Shown here: one piece after another, positions 32,801 through 43,526 of the stretch | Position numbering within the stretch: the first letter of the stretch is position 1 | Layout: the number at the start of each line of letters is the position of its first letter | Assembly (NCBI GenBank): GCA_905178155.1 | Contig: CAJINV010000002.1 | Span: 3,417,515-3,481,514, forward strand | DNA from: Amoebophrya sp. A120 | Taxonomy: Eukaryota > Sar > Dinophyceae > Syndiniales > Amoebophryaceae | Direction: 5' to 3' | Length of the DNA stretch: 64,000 bases | Translations under genes and position numbers: made by a program | The notes under the pieces: model-generated | Database searches by the model: none | What the model saw: the letters and a program-made list of their open reading frames with translations, nothing else | Told to the model about the DNA's origin: nothing

Positions 32801-35800
32801 TCTCGTGAAACAGAAGCACTACGAAGAGGAAGTGCGGCAAGACGCAGAAGCCGGGCTGGACGGAATCAGAAGAGACTTGTCCCTCGGCGAGTCCTTCTAC
32901 GAAGACGCGAAGTGGCAGGAGATCGCGCAGCCGACCGATGTGGCGAAGTTGCAAGACGTAATTCTGGAATCAAACCTGCAATCGGAGAAAGACCCGGGAC
33001 ATTACCCGCCGACGTCAGCAACTGCTACCGCATCCCCAACCGGCGTAGCAGTAGAACAAGTACCGCAACAGCAACAGCCTGCGACGAACGGCGTTTTGTC
33101 AAGCGCACCCGAACCATTACCCTCGGGAATTTTCCCGCAGCAAGAAGCACAGAAACGGAAAAAAACGTGGCAGGATTACATCGCGATAAAAAACACAATT
33201 CGTGCACTCCAGCCGCTACCGCAGCAGGCACAGCAAGGCGCTTTGGACGTCGGGACGGCAGGAGTACAACTACAACCCGAAGCCGCGGCGCAGCAACATG
33301 CGAAGAAGATGAAAAAGCTCCATACAATGAACCTGAAAGGGCACATCGCGAGATTGCAGCCGCACTTCGGGAAAGTCGAGCACGTTACTGGTGTGGATAA
33401 CGGGTTAGGATTAATGCCCGCAAAGCACGAATTCGCCGAGAAGGTCAGGGCGGGACGTAGTACAACCACTGGGGCAGGTCGTGGTACTACTATCAACAAG
33501 CCGAGCACCGTCCTTGCACAAGGGCCATCAGCTAGTACAGGAGCCAAGGCCGCCGGAATAAATCCCAGCCCGCCCGTAGTTTTTGCCAACCCCGCGGATC
33601 TACGAGCGTGGGTGCAGCAGGGTCTGCCCTTGAGTAAGGCTTTAACTGTCAGCTTAAAAGAAGAAGACGCTTCTGGTACGGAAGACGATGATACTATCCA
33701 CAGAAAATAAAACTTTCTTGTACACGTAACGACAAATGCGAATGTTGTTGCTGCATGTTGACAGATAAAACTAAAAGTTGCCTTCAACTTCATCAATGCT
33801 AGTCCGCATAAAGACGAGCTGCAGGAATTTCTAGAGTACAAAAATTTGTCATGTATTTTGTACATGTACAGGAAATTTTCATTGCATAGACCACAGCGGT
33901 TTATCCTCCCAGGTTGATTCCGAACTCCATTCTAGCTCGATGAGCGGACATGAGGACATACTTTGCGTAAAAACGTCCCCACCCCAGAGTTGTCATGCAA
34001 TTCTGCATGCCAAAAAAGTTCTTTCTCATGCGAAGCCCTATGAGAAGCATTTTCTATTCGTATTTTGGAATTTGTGGTGCTAGAATCAGAATGCTATGCT
34101 AGACCTGTGATGCTTCTGAACTAGCTAAACATAACAGGATTACACTACGAGAACAAATTTGTCATGCCAGACAACCAGGGCTGCTTGATTTGTCTAGCAG
34201 ATTTCTCATCTTGTTCTTGACTCTGGTGTCGTGGGGACGTTTTTAATCAGGATAGGACAGCGGATTCGAGTCGAGCGCCCTGGAACCGGGCGAGAGTGCC
34301 ATTGAGGGGATGGCCTCGGGTATCGTGCCTGCCTCCTCGGAAGAACCGGGAACCGCAGAGCCTGGAAGCGTGGCAGCGCCGAAAAAGAAGAAGAAAAAGC
34401 TGGTGTTGCGCGGTAAGAACATTAAAGGTACAGCAGGACCAGCAGCTGCACATCAGGGTGCAAAAGAACAACCGCCGGCTGGTGCAGCAGCTGGTGCGCC
34501 GACATCGGATTATTCGTTCAAAGCCCCAGCAGTTGTACCTCCTCCGACATTATGCATTGCAAATATGTCTGGGTCTGGAAGAGTGTAAACTTGTCATGCA
34601 GGTTTTCCATGACTCGTGAGGTCTGGAATGCGGGACCTAGCATGACAGAGTCTGTGAGGTCTCTGCCATGCCTATCCTGCATGAGAAACTCCCTTCAAAC
34701 TTGGTCGAAAGTGGACACCTTTTGGCACTCATGCAACACAGATTTCTGCATGATTCAGATTTAGCACGACAAGTTGCAATCTTCCAGACCCAGACACTTT
34801 TGCAATCCATAGACATCAAGCTTCGCCTCCAGCGCAAATGGCAGTTATGGAAACAACAAATTGCAGGAAGATGGAACAAAGGTGACAGGATCTGCAGGAA
34901 ATAATGCTCTTCTTGGCCAGCACGCCTCAGGAAATATTAATGCGCCACAAGCTCCTGCTCCGGCCCCTGGGACGGGGACCACGAGCGCCCTGACATCAGC
35001 CCAGAGTAGTTTTGGTGCGATGAGCAAGGTGCTGAGCAGCCAGCAACAACCCGGAACTACGGCTTCTAGTGTAGCGACAGCCTCGACTGCCAGCCCCACT
35101 AGTAATATTTTGCCCACTGATCTGCCACCGCTGTCGCCGAAGACTGCGTACAATTCTAGCTTGGGGATGAAGAACGTGTTCGGCGGTGGAGCAGCTGCGA
35201 CGACAACCACTAGTCCAGCAGCAGCTGCTGATAGTACTACAACTGGCGCAGCAACTACAGTCCCGGCAGATATTTCCGATCTTCCCGATGTGAAGAAAAA
35301 GAAGAAACTCGTGAAAAAGAAATCTACCACCACTGGTCTCAGCTCAGCAGTTGTTCCCAGCGCAACATCTTCAGCTGGGGCAGCTGTGCTACTTCCCCCG
35401 ACGTCTGGTGTTAGTACAGGAGCTGGTGCAGCAGCAGGAGCACCTTCCGCGAATGGCAGTGTAGCGAATAACAGTTCACTGAGCAGTCAGCAACAGACGG
35501 CACCACCGTTGTCCAGTTCGTCCGGGAACAATACGAAGCAAGTTGCCAGCGCAACAGCAGCTTCTATGGCATCTTCACAACAACATCCGGTGGACAACCA
35601 GCAAGGAGAACTCTCAGAAGGCGGACAAAGCAGCATAGGCACAGCCGGGTCTATCTCGGGGAAGAAGAAAGTTGTAAAGAGAAAAATTATGAAGAAAAAG
35701 CCCACGACGTTGAGCGGATTAGGTAGTACGCGGAGTGCAACTTCTACTCCCGGGAGCACGGTTGTCCGATCGGCGGTTGCGCCGGCTAGTACGACCTCTG

Positions 35801-37653
35801 GTGGTGTCAGTTCAGCTGTAGCTGGCACTACTATGCCCAGCACAAGGATAAGCAGCCAGCGACAGACAACGCAGCTACCGAAGCCCTCTATTTCGAATCC
35901 TTCCGCTATCCAAGACCTTAGCTCTGCCACTGTGGTTGCTGGAACTGCTACGGAGCAGCAAGACGGCGGCGCATCGAGCAGAAGTGGTGCTGCCTCCCAG
36001 TCGGAAGGGGGAAGTAGTGTGGCGAGTAGTTCTTTGAAGAAGAAGAAGAAACTTTTGAAGAAAAAGTCTACCTCCAGCGCAGTACTATTACCGGGCTCCA
36101 AACAGGCGCTGGGGTCTAAAATTTCGTCCTCTGTTGCGCCAGGGGTCTCATCCTCTTTCAAGTCGGGGGCCAGTGCTGGTACTTCCAGTACACCAGGGTC
36201 GAAACAAGCATCATCGGGACCACAAGAGCAGCAACCAGCGTCTGCTGTAGCACCCGCCGCTGCACCTCCTGCTCCGCAAGCTTTTCCGGAGAGTGCGCAC
36301 AAACACATGGATTCGCACCACGGGGAGATTGATTCACACATGTCGCTTTCGCCCGAAGTAGAGACGAGCGGAGGGGAGTCGTCCGACCCGGGTTCCGTGG
36401 AAGAAGTTACGAAAGCCGCATTGAAAGCAGCGAAGAAGAAGAAAATCCAAGAGAAGGTAATGAACAAAAAACCTTCTGACGGGGTAACAGCGACTTCGCG
36501 TCCCAGTAGTCGCAAAGTTGACGGAGCTGGTGGAAGTAGTAGATCTAGCACCAAAAACACAACCTCCGAGCAACAGAATCAAGTAGCTCGGAAGAGCAGT
36601 AAAAAATCAACCTCGCAGTCGCAGCAAGGAGAGCAAGCAGATGGCAAGCGAGTGTCCTCGAAAGAGGGCGCGGCTATCAAGCGCCAGCTCAGTGGGGAAC
36701 AACAAATAAATAAATCCAATTCCAAGGACAAACTCAAACTAAAGGACAAAGGTACTGGTAGTGTGAAGAAGAAGAAAAGCGAAATTGACGTCGCTACTTC
36801 TCCCGACGCCGGAAACGTTTCTGCCTCTGTCGCGGCGCGAGCAAGTGCAGCAGCCACAATAGCTCGGGCGAGCGCAGCAGCAGCCGCAGCCATGCCGATG
36901 CCGTCGCCTTCCTCGAGCAGGAACGAAAATAAATCGTCCGGAGTGAAAAGTAGTTCCGGGAATAATGTTTTCAAAACCGAAGGCGAAGGGATGAACACAA
37001 ACATCAATAACCCTCCTCCTCCACCGCCTTCGAAGCAGCTACCGTTGCCGCCGCAAGTGTCCGGCACGGCGGTGGCAGCACGCGGGGAACGCATCAAGAA
37101 CCCGGAGGGTGAGTCTACGTCAACCAGCGAGGACGAGAGAAAGGCGCCGTTGACGAAAAAGCAGAAGAGTTTTAATAATCGGTCAGACACGAAAAATACT
37201 AGTACAACAAATAACCCAGCTTTTGGTGGTGAGGTCAAAGTAAACGATTTTTATGCTGCAGCATCTGCAATCAATGCGGCGTCCAGGTTCGAAGTATCCA
37301 TTTCAACAAGCGGCATTAGTATGATCCCACCGCCGTCTGCAGCTGGCGGAAAAAATGACTTGCCAACAAATTATAGCCCGGCGTCTAAGAGTAGCAGTGG
37401 TACAAGCGGTCCTGGTCCTTCTTCGGTGCAAGTCTTTCCGTCCAAGACAATGTCCTCGAGTGTAGCAGCTGCAAATAAAAGCCAGAAGCAATCAACAGCT
37501 GCCCAAAATAAAGCTCCTTCCCCGCCACCGTCGGTGTTACAATCGCAGGCAAAGGGGCAAGAGTTAAACTCGCTGCAGCAGAAGATCTTTTTTGGGGTGG
37601 GGAGAACGAAAGAGATCGAGGACGAAGCTGGAGATGAAGACCCAGAAGTGTGA
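26857..37653 (+). CDS. Paralogue 4, largest member, with a low-complexity tail of about 1000 residues
   Basis: Exons 26857-28094, 28355-28527, 28752-28932, 29104-29378, 29712-29835, 30131-30851, 31118-31181, 31449-31511, 31735-31849, 32072-32192, 32355-32476, 32744-33694, 33894-33958, 34260-34550 and 34817-37653 give 2446 codons. Order: hydrophobic segment, PQVAA/LSFSV, FCTVCADKSAV module (about 249), Cys-rich outer part, a PAN-like module with CLGFSFTLD and CRLHSAE (about 531-622), two juxtamembrane helical repeats, a membrane span VIGGIIGGVVLLIVLVCI (about 906-925), VEKALLDAGISELYAAKLA, CDWESGPEFVGRMRSFLE, ALEQDGFSATAAGYLAEKL, LMPAKHEF (about 1288), then a Ser/Ala/Thr tail with Lys tracts. 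The usual DLVDELVAQK end is missing, so the C-terminus has been exchanged or lost. The tail is a single 2.8-kb open exon without introners. Fourteen introners interrupt the rest. Confidence 0.88.
28095..28349. mobile_element. Introner, family A (A3 subtype)
   Basis: 255 bp with perfect tgcca duplication. Its interior is inverted relative to 29379. Confidence 0.92.
28528..28746. mobile_element. Introner, family B, diverged
   Basis: 219 bp with weak flanks tagct/caact; the terminal ATA is ATG. The frame continues CCS/WDENYF. Confidence 0.72.
28933..29098. mobile_element. Introner, family F
   Basis: 166 bp with perfect cagga duplication. It lies just before the PAN-like module (DQ/EIKNLKCPGE). 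Confidence 0.92.
29379..29706. mobile_element. Introner, family A (A3 subtype) with internal insert
   Basis: 328 bp with perfect caagc duplication. A 76-bp extra segment (29513-29588) ends in a second copy of gcatgacaaatgcccc, first seen at 29497-29512. Confidence 0.92.
29836..30125. mobile_element. Introner, family M
   Basis: 290 bp with flanks cctgc/ccaga. The ends are imperfect inverted repeats (tatgcaaggcgcaaatttta; tttttaccga arms). Removal joins AAPA to HSNTERGDS in frame. Confidence 0.68.
30852..31112. mobile_element. Introner, family A
   Basis: 261 bp with perfect acacg duplication. Same orientation as 34551. It lies directly before the membrane span. Confidence 0.95.
31182..31443. 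mobile_element. Introner, family A (A2 subtype)
   Basis: 262 bp with perfect catcg duplication. It lies directly after the membrane span, only 64 bp of exon from the previous copy. Confidence 0.95.
31512..31729. mobile_element. Introner, family G
   Basis: 218 bp with flanks ggggt/cgggt. The ends are cccccctccccctcatttgt and acaaatgagggggagcgggg. Confidence 0.9.
31850..32066. mobile_element. Introner, family G
   Basis: 217 bp with perfect gtgga duplication. It is 121 bp downstream of the other G copy. Confidence 0.93.
32193..32349. mobile_element. Introner, family F
   Basis: 157 bp with perfect ccgac duplication. Arms are cccgtaca and tgtacggg. Confidence 0.93.
32477..32738. mobile_element. 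Introner, family A (A2 subtype)
   Basis: 262 bp with perfect gcaga duplication. Its interior is inverted relative to 31182. Confidence 0.95.
33695..33888. mobile_element. Introner, family F
   Basis: 194 bp with flanks gatac/gacca. The left arm is drifted (cttgtacacg). Confidence 0.82.
33959..34254. mobile_element. Introner, family C
   Basis: 296 bp with perfect ggaca duplication. The left terminus is tactttgcgtaaaaacgtcc. Confidence 0.92.
34551..34811. mobile_element. Introner, family A
   Basis: 261 bp with perfect gacat duplication. Reference orientation for the A1 subtype. It is the last introner before the long tail exon. Confidence 0.95.
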
Positions 37654-38822
37654 GATAGATGAAACTGCTGGTGTTTTTACACCAAAAAAACACTCTACGA
37701 CGTACAAAGAAATCAGAGGTGGAACAAAACATCTTCATTGCACGACGACGACCAAAATTCAGGAATAAGATTTTTCGAGATCTGTTGTGTGTACCAAAAC
37801 CATGACCAATGTGAGCTTTTTAGTTTTATTTTATTCCAACATGCATCACTTTTTATTGTCACCCTGATGTCGCTTTACAAACTTTTCGATCCATCGAGAT
37901 TGGTTGCAAGCAGCAAGAAAGTTTTCCTCCCCGTGAACAAGAAAGAACCAGAACAACTTCGTACAGTAACTACTCTGAATGTTTGTGCTTGCGCTTACCG
38001 GTTAGTAGAAATAAACAAAAAAAAACCGTGGCTTTTGCTTCGACGTCCAAATGAGCTGTAAGGAGGTTAGCTGCTACTGTGGGAGTCGTGAATTTGAAAA
38101 GTGTTCGGAGGTTAATATCGCATTCGTTGTCATACCAAGCACAAACCTCGTTGGGTGCAGAAGCAGGACCAGAAGTCGTCGTTGTCGCTTGTTTTCAACA
38201 AGCCCTGTGGAAATCATCTTCGTCAATACCACTCGCTTGCCGGGAAATAAAGCATGCGATGTTGATGTAGGTTCTGGCTCTTCCTACATTTCGTGGCTGC
38301 CACTATTTCTATTTGCATCGTCTCATCTCTCGTAGAACGTAGAAAAACTTTTTTACAAATACAGTTGTCAGTGCGTTTCTGTTTCTCATCTTGCTCCTCC
38401 ATCGCGGTCGTCTAAACAATGTGGGTAGCTTGTCTTCCTCATAAAATACGAAGATTAAGATCTTCCAAGGTATTACATTGTCGTAGTTCGTTTTCGTTTC
38501 AATCTCCGGGGCCGTCGAACAGGTGTTGGAATAAACGGTCGTATTTCAGCTAAGTAGGTAGAAGCATCGTAATTGTGATCGATGATTAGTTTTGCGACTG
38601 AGTTCTTGCATTGTGGCCACCGAACTGTACGTCGTCACAAATTTCTACAAGCCTACACAGGAGAATTTTTTTTTCGCCGGTATCTCCATAAATAACTCGA
38701 CCAAACAGTAAAAGTTTGGCTAAACTTGCGAAATTTTCTACAATTTTACTCTTGCGCTGCTGTTAAACACCGACCTTGATCACAACCTTGAAGATTCTTT
38801 ATCTTTTATACTTTTCTACATC
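37654..38822. other. Intergenic, T-rich
   Basis: No gene, repeat or structured element recognised between paralogues 4 and 5. Confidence 0.5.
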
Positions 38823-41800
38823 ATGTCGCTGCGGCAGGTGGCTTTCCGAGAAGATGATAAAGATGTTGCTCGCGACGAGGACCACCTGTTTATTCGGATG
38901 ATGAACCGGGGGACCTCCGCTTGCCGCCTGCAGCGCTACAAGAGTTCCTGCCTCTTCCTTGCCCTTCTCGCGTCGAACGCTAGTATCAACCGCTCGGAAG
39001 CCTTCTCCATATCCTCAAACGTTCGGAACAAAAAGAAATCCAGCAAAAATTCTGGCGGGCGGAAGATCAAAGTTGGGCCGTCGACGTCCTACTCGTCGAA
39101 CAAGAAAAAAGCGAACAAAATTCAAGATGCTGACGTCTTTTTGCAGAAGGAGAATCATGTCAACAAACCTGGGGTGTTCGGAGAAGTAGATGAAGTTACA
39201 CCGACTTCTGTCAGCCACCCCGCGGCCACACCAGGTCGACGTCCCAACAGTGCGCTCGAAGTTGTTCATAATTTCGCGCAGCAGGAGCAGCAGCAGGAGG
39301 AGGAACAACGGCAATCATCCAAGGCAGGAGCTCTTCTCGCCACAACCGAGAGCCAGCGCGCTGGGCAAAAGAATCGCGGAGGACCGATCACAAATCTGCT
39401 GGAAGACTCCTGCTGTGGAGGGGGAGACGAGGTCGCGACAAGAGCAGATGAATCTTCGGAGCATGTGATTCAGTTTGATCGAACCGGTACGAACATGCAT
39501 TGCAAGTATGTGTGGGTCTGCTGGAAAATTGTGCTGCATGATGTCAAGGAGTAGTAAGTACAATGTAATGTTGCTGCAGCACCGCCAAGCATGACAGATT
39601 TTTCCGTGGCTCTGTGTTGGGTATTCCGCATGAATAAAAACGGTTGTACTACAGGTATCTCAACTGTGCTTGTGGATCTCAACGTTGAGACCTCACAGCT
39701 CAACGTTGAGAAATATATCTCAACGACCAGCAGTGGTTTAGGGTTTCGGGTTCCGGCCGGCGGCGGCTGCCCTGCCCGACGACTCTCGTGTCGCTCTCCT
39801 GCGCTATTCATTGTTGCCCGGCCCGTTTTGCGCGCCCCGTTGGCTTGTGTGCATTGTGTCTCACTATGCGCGCAGCCTCTGTGCGTTTTTCTAACTATCT
39901 ATGAGCCCGCTCGCCGGCATTCGTGTTGGCGGGACCTCTGAGAGGTTTGTTGCCCGGGCTTGATGCGCACCTTCACGCCACGGAGTTCTTCTGTGCGCAG
40001 ACCGTTGAGACCAGTCGTTGAGCTCTTCGCGAATCCGTTGAGGCGTCTCAAAGCGTTGGGGCGCAACCGTTGAGATTCACTCGTTGAGATTCCTGTATAA
40101 CAACCAAGAAGTTTTGTTACGGGCGTTTGGAGACTCTGTTTCGGAAATGGAACAAGCGAAGCTAGCGAAGTTTTTTGACCAGAAAGGTGGCAGTAGTACA
40201 AGAACTTCTAGCAGGGATAAGAAGAAGCAAGGAGCAACAGGCCAAGCAGACGAAGATGATGTCCTTCCCCAATTTATTGAGAGGAAAAACGTCCCCACAC
40301 CAGAGTCAAGATGGGAAATCTGCTAGACAAATCAACCAGCTTTCGCTGTTTCGCATGACAACTTTGCCCTCATAGTGTGATCCTGTTTCGCTAGTTCAGC
40401 AGCATCACAGATCTGGCTTATCATGCTGATTCTATCATCACAAACTCCAAAACGCGACTAGAAAATACTTCTCATGGGGCTCCGCATGAGAGACTTTTTT
40501 GGCATGCAGATTTGCATGACAACTCTGGGGTGGGGACGTTTTTACTCAGCATAGAATTTGATTTCGATCTCACCACCTTCACCTTAGACGACGCCATGTT
40601 CCTATCGCCAGAAAAAACTGTTTCACTGTAAACTTGTAATGCAGAAAATGTATCCGAGAAGTATTTGTCTTGCCACACATGCAAGACAATGGATTTTTAG
40701 CTGTGTTTTCCCTTAGGAATCTCGCATGGCAAATTTTCTCTGGGATGTAGAACAAACTTGTGATGCAAAACTTGCAAAATCCTTACAGTGAAACACTTTT
40801 TTCGTGGGATAGTTCCGGCTGAAAGTGCTCGGTTTCGCGGAAAAACAAGCCGGGTTTTTGGCGGCCAAGCTCGTGAAAAAAACCAAGGATTTGGTTGCAA
40901 CAGGAAAGTACCTTGTTTCCACCACTGGCACAGATACAACAGCCGGTGGAATTGGAGAAAATAAAGCGGAGAAAACTAAAACAGTAAGTTTTCTGCCGAC
41001 AGGAGGAGCTACTACTAGCAGTATCAATCGGTCGTCGAAGAAATTTATCCAACTCGGGCTCGAGGATCTAGAAGAGTGGCAGGACTGGGAGCAGCATTGT
41101 GACAAGCAAGACAAGGAAAAAATCAACGCCCAGGCCTTGGAAACAAAAACAGTAGCAAGGCCGTCGCAATTGAACTCGGACGGGAGTGCTGGGGGCGCCG
41201 GGGTGGAGAAAGTGGCTCTGCTAAACGGGCTAATCGGGCAGGTGCTGGAAACGACGGACTCGGAAAGAGAACAAGTTGGCAGTAAAGAGACCATATGCTC
41301 TGCAAAAGTATCGTACTCGTAGTAATTGCTGTTATGCATGACAAATCTCCTTCCAAAGGCGAAACAGCATCACAAATTTCATTTGTAATGCTAAGCCAAT
41401 TTGTGATGCAATTACTACTAGTACGATGCTTTTGCAGTTCATAGACCAACAAGCTAAACACAAACATCAAAGACCGTCGACTCAGCAGCACTTTCGAAAT
41501 CGACCTGACCGCTTTGTCGGGCACGCCGAATTTCGGGGCAAAGGAGACGGCGATATCAGCTGTAAAAATGTCTGGGTCTGGAACAAAGCAACTTGTCATG
41601 GTAAATCTGAATCATGTAAAAACCTGTGTTGCATGATTACCAAAAGCTGTCCACTTTTGACCTAATCGAGAGGCAGTTTCCCAAGCAGGATAGGCATGAT
41701 AGAACTCTCACAGAATCTGTCATGCTATGTCCTACATACCAGACCTCATGGGTCATGGAAAACCAGCATGACAAGTCTGGCACTCCTCCAGACCCAGACA

Positions 41801-42566
41801 CTTTTGCATTTGATAGGCGACGCAGCTGAGCAACTTTCTGGTGCTCATGCCGGCGAAAAGGAGGTATAACGAGAAAGACGGGAAGAAGAAGAAGGAAGTA
41901 AACACTTCTGCTAAAAAGTCTCTGACGGCATCGAAACGCGGCAGGGGTGAGCGCAGGAAGTCCCCCACCTCGACCCCGCAATCCACTTCGGGTCAAGACA
42001 GTGACCGGGAGCAGGACGACTTTATCTACAAGGAGAATACTGGAAGTAGAAGCAAACAAGGCAAAAGACCTGCTTCCACGACTACACCAGAGCAGAAAAA
42101 ACTCGATCTCGTCCGCGACGCCCAGCTCGCACTACAGGACGTCGGCTTTAGCAAACTAAAAGCAAGAGATCTCGCCCGGAAAATCGCCGGGTTTAGGCGG
42201 GAAGATGTGGAGGATGACATGGACTTGACCGAAGAAGAGAAGAAAATCGCGATGAAAGGGTTAAATATTTTTACCGAGAACAACATCGAAGATCTGCAGG
42301 ATTTAACCAAAGCTTTGGTTACTCACAAACCGCAATTCTTCGCCGAGGCGATGAGCTTGGAGTCGCAGAAGGAAGTGCAACAGAAGATCCTGAGCAGCGG
42401 TGTAGATGACCAGGAATTTTTTCCAATTTCGTTGTTGGAGGCAAGATGTGCGGGGGTCGTTGCGAGTAGGATTCAATCTGCAGCAAGTCCATTCGGCGGG
42501 GTGGGAATGAAAAAGGCCGCAGGAAATGCAAGTAAAACCATGTCGAGAAAGAAGAGCAATCGATGA
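38823..42566 (+). CDS. Paralogue 5, short form lacking outer domain and membrane span
   Basis: Exons 38823-39495, 40103-40274, 40559-40602, 40817-41293, 41449-41553 and 41821-42566 give 738 codons. The start MSLRQ resembles paralogue 2. A hydrophobic stretch SSCLFLALLASNASI (about 43-57) is followed by SEA/FSIS, the variant of the family motif. Then come a GFAEKQAGFLAAKL hairpin (about 300), STFEIDLTAL (the VLDLHAV position), LMPAKRRYN (about 500), Lys runs, a second hairpin GFSKLKARDLARKIAG, DLQDLTKALVTHKPQFF and FPISLLEARC. No Cys modules or second hydrophobic segment are visible, so this form would be secreted or luminal, or the hydrophobic segment anchors it. Boundaries of the first intron are uncertain by a few bases. 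Confidence 0.82.
39496..40097. mobile_element. Compound introner: family A-like left end, family J right end
   Basis: About 602 bp with flanks gaaca/taaca. The left end tgcattgcaagtatgtgtgg is a decayed A terminus. From about 39650 the sequence carries inverted ctcaac/gttgag arms, two ctcaacgttgag palindromes and a GC-rich core ending gttgagattcctgta. Removal gives RTGTN/NQEVLL in frame; other choices within a few bases are possible. Confidence 0.6.
40275..40553. mobile_element. Introner, family C
   Basis: 279 bp with flanks caatt/gaatt. Same orientation as 12492. Confidence 0.92.
40603..40811. mobile_element. Introner, family H
   Basis: 209 bp with perfect gttcc duplication. The ends are gaaaaaactgtttcactgta and tacagtgaaacacttttttc. 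The second copy is at 51561. Confidence 0.93.
41294..41443. mobile_element. Introner, family B
   Basis: 150 bp with perfect gacca duplication. Removal gives KET/NKLNTNIK. Confidence 0.94.
41554..41815. mobile_element. Introner, family A
   Basis: 262 bp with perfect ggcga duplication. Orientation is opposite to 34551. It lies ahead of LMPAKRRYN. Confidence 0.95.
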
Positions 42567-43526
42567 CCTTGCTCAGCTGCTTTTTTATTGAAGAACAAGG
42601 TATTTAAGAACTAGTTGTAGTCCCAACAACTGTCAATGCTCGTCACTTTAGTTCCGGTGGTATGCACCGCAACTACGGGTACGGGTAGAATTGGTTTTTT
42701 TCTAAAAATGTCCTGCTCGGTGAAACATTTTCTTGTTCTAGCTCGTTCTTTCATTGTTTTTGGGTCTGGCAAATAGAAGTAGACACTCACTTCTTGCTAG
42801 AGCTAGACAAGGTAGTACTCGCTAATTGTAATTGTCACAGCTGTATGATTTCAATTTGGAAATCCACGATGAAGATATTTACGCCATCAGGGGGGGCCTT
42901 GTTCTACTCGTCGTTCGCGTTTTTATTTCATAGGGGTGTGAAAACCGATTCTCTTTCTCTCTGCGATTGATGGTGCAGCAACCTACATGATTCATTCTAG
43001 TATCGGCCCCCTTTCGCTCCTTTCGTCCACGAAGAGCTAAACCATTTTTCGTAAAATCGAGCTCACTACAGGGAACGAATTTTGTCGTCCGTCTGTTTCT
43101 GTGTATCTGTATTCGGGACCTCGCATTTACTTTCAGGTTTCTAGTCGGATGAGTAAACGTTCTGCCCAGCACCCGTATTCGTCCCTTTCGAGACACCACG
43201 TACTTGGAACTACAAGCGACATAACCGTAAAACTCGAAAAAATGCCGCGCCTTAAGTGATGATGAAAATCGTCCTGAGACAGAAGATGCTTGTGAGTGTG
43301 GGTTTTATGGGAGCAGAATTTTTATGCATTCACCGGATTAAAAACCGCAGTCGTTTTGTAATATAATCGACCTTGTACTTCCCGAGAAATCCTCACTCCT
43401 CCAAAGAGGTTGTATCTCCTTGAAATAACACAAACCGCCTATGTCCAATGAATCCTAAATCCTAAACCCTCAATAGCAAAAATTTTTTTTTCTCGGAAAA
43501 AAACACCAGCAACAGCTGCAAAAAAA
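42567..43526. other. Intergenic
   Basis: No gene or clear repeat recognised. Confidence 0.5.

Noticed and set aside
34845-36560. Long minus-strand frames opposite paralogue 4
   Set aside because: They mirror the low-complexity Ser/Ala tail on the other strand; the + frame has the family context.
39735-39755. Telomere-like tttaggg
   Set aside because: A single tttaggg with degenerate neighbours in a GC-rich element core, not an array.
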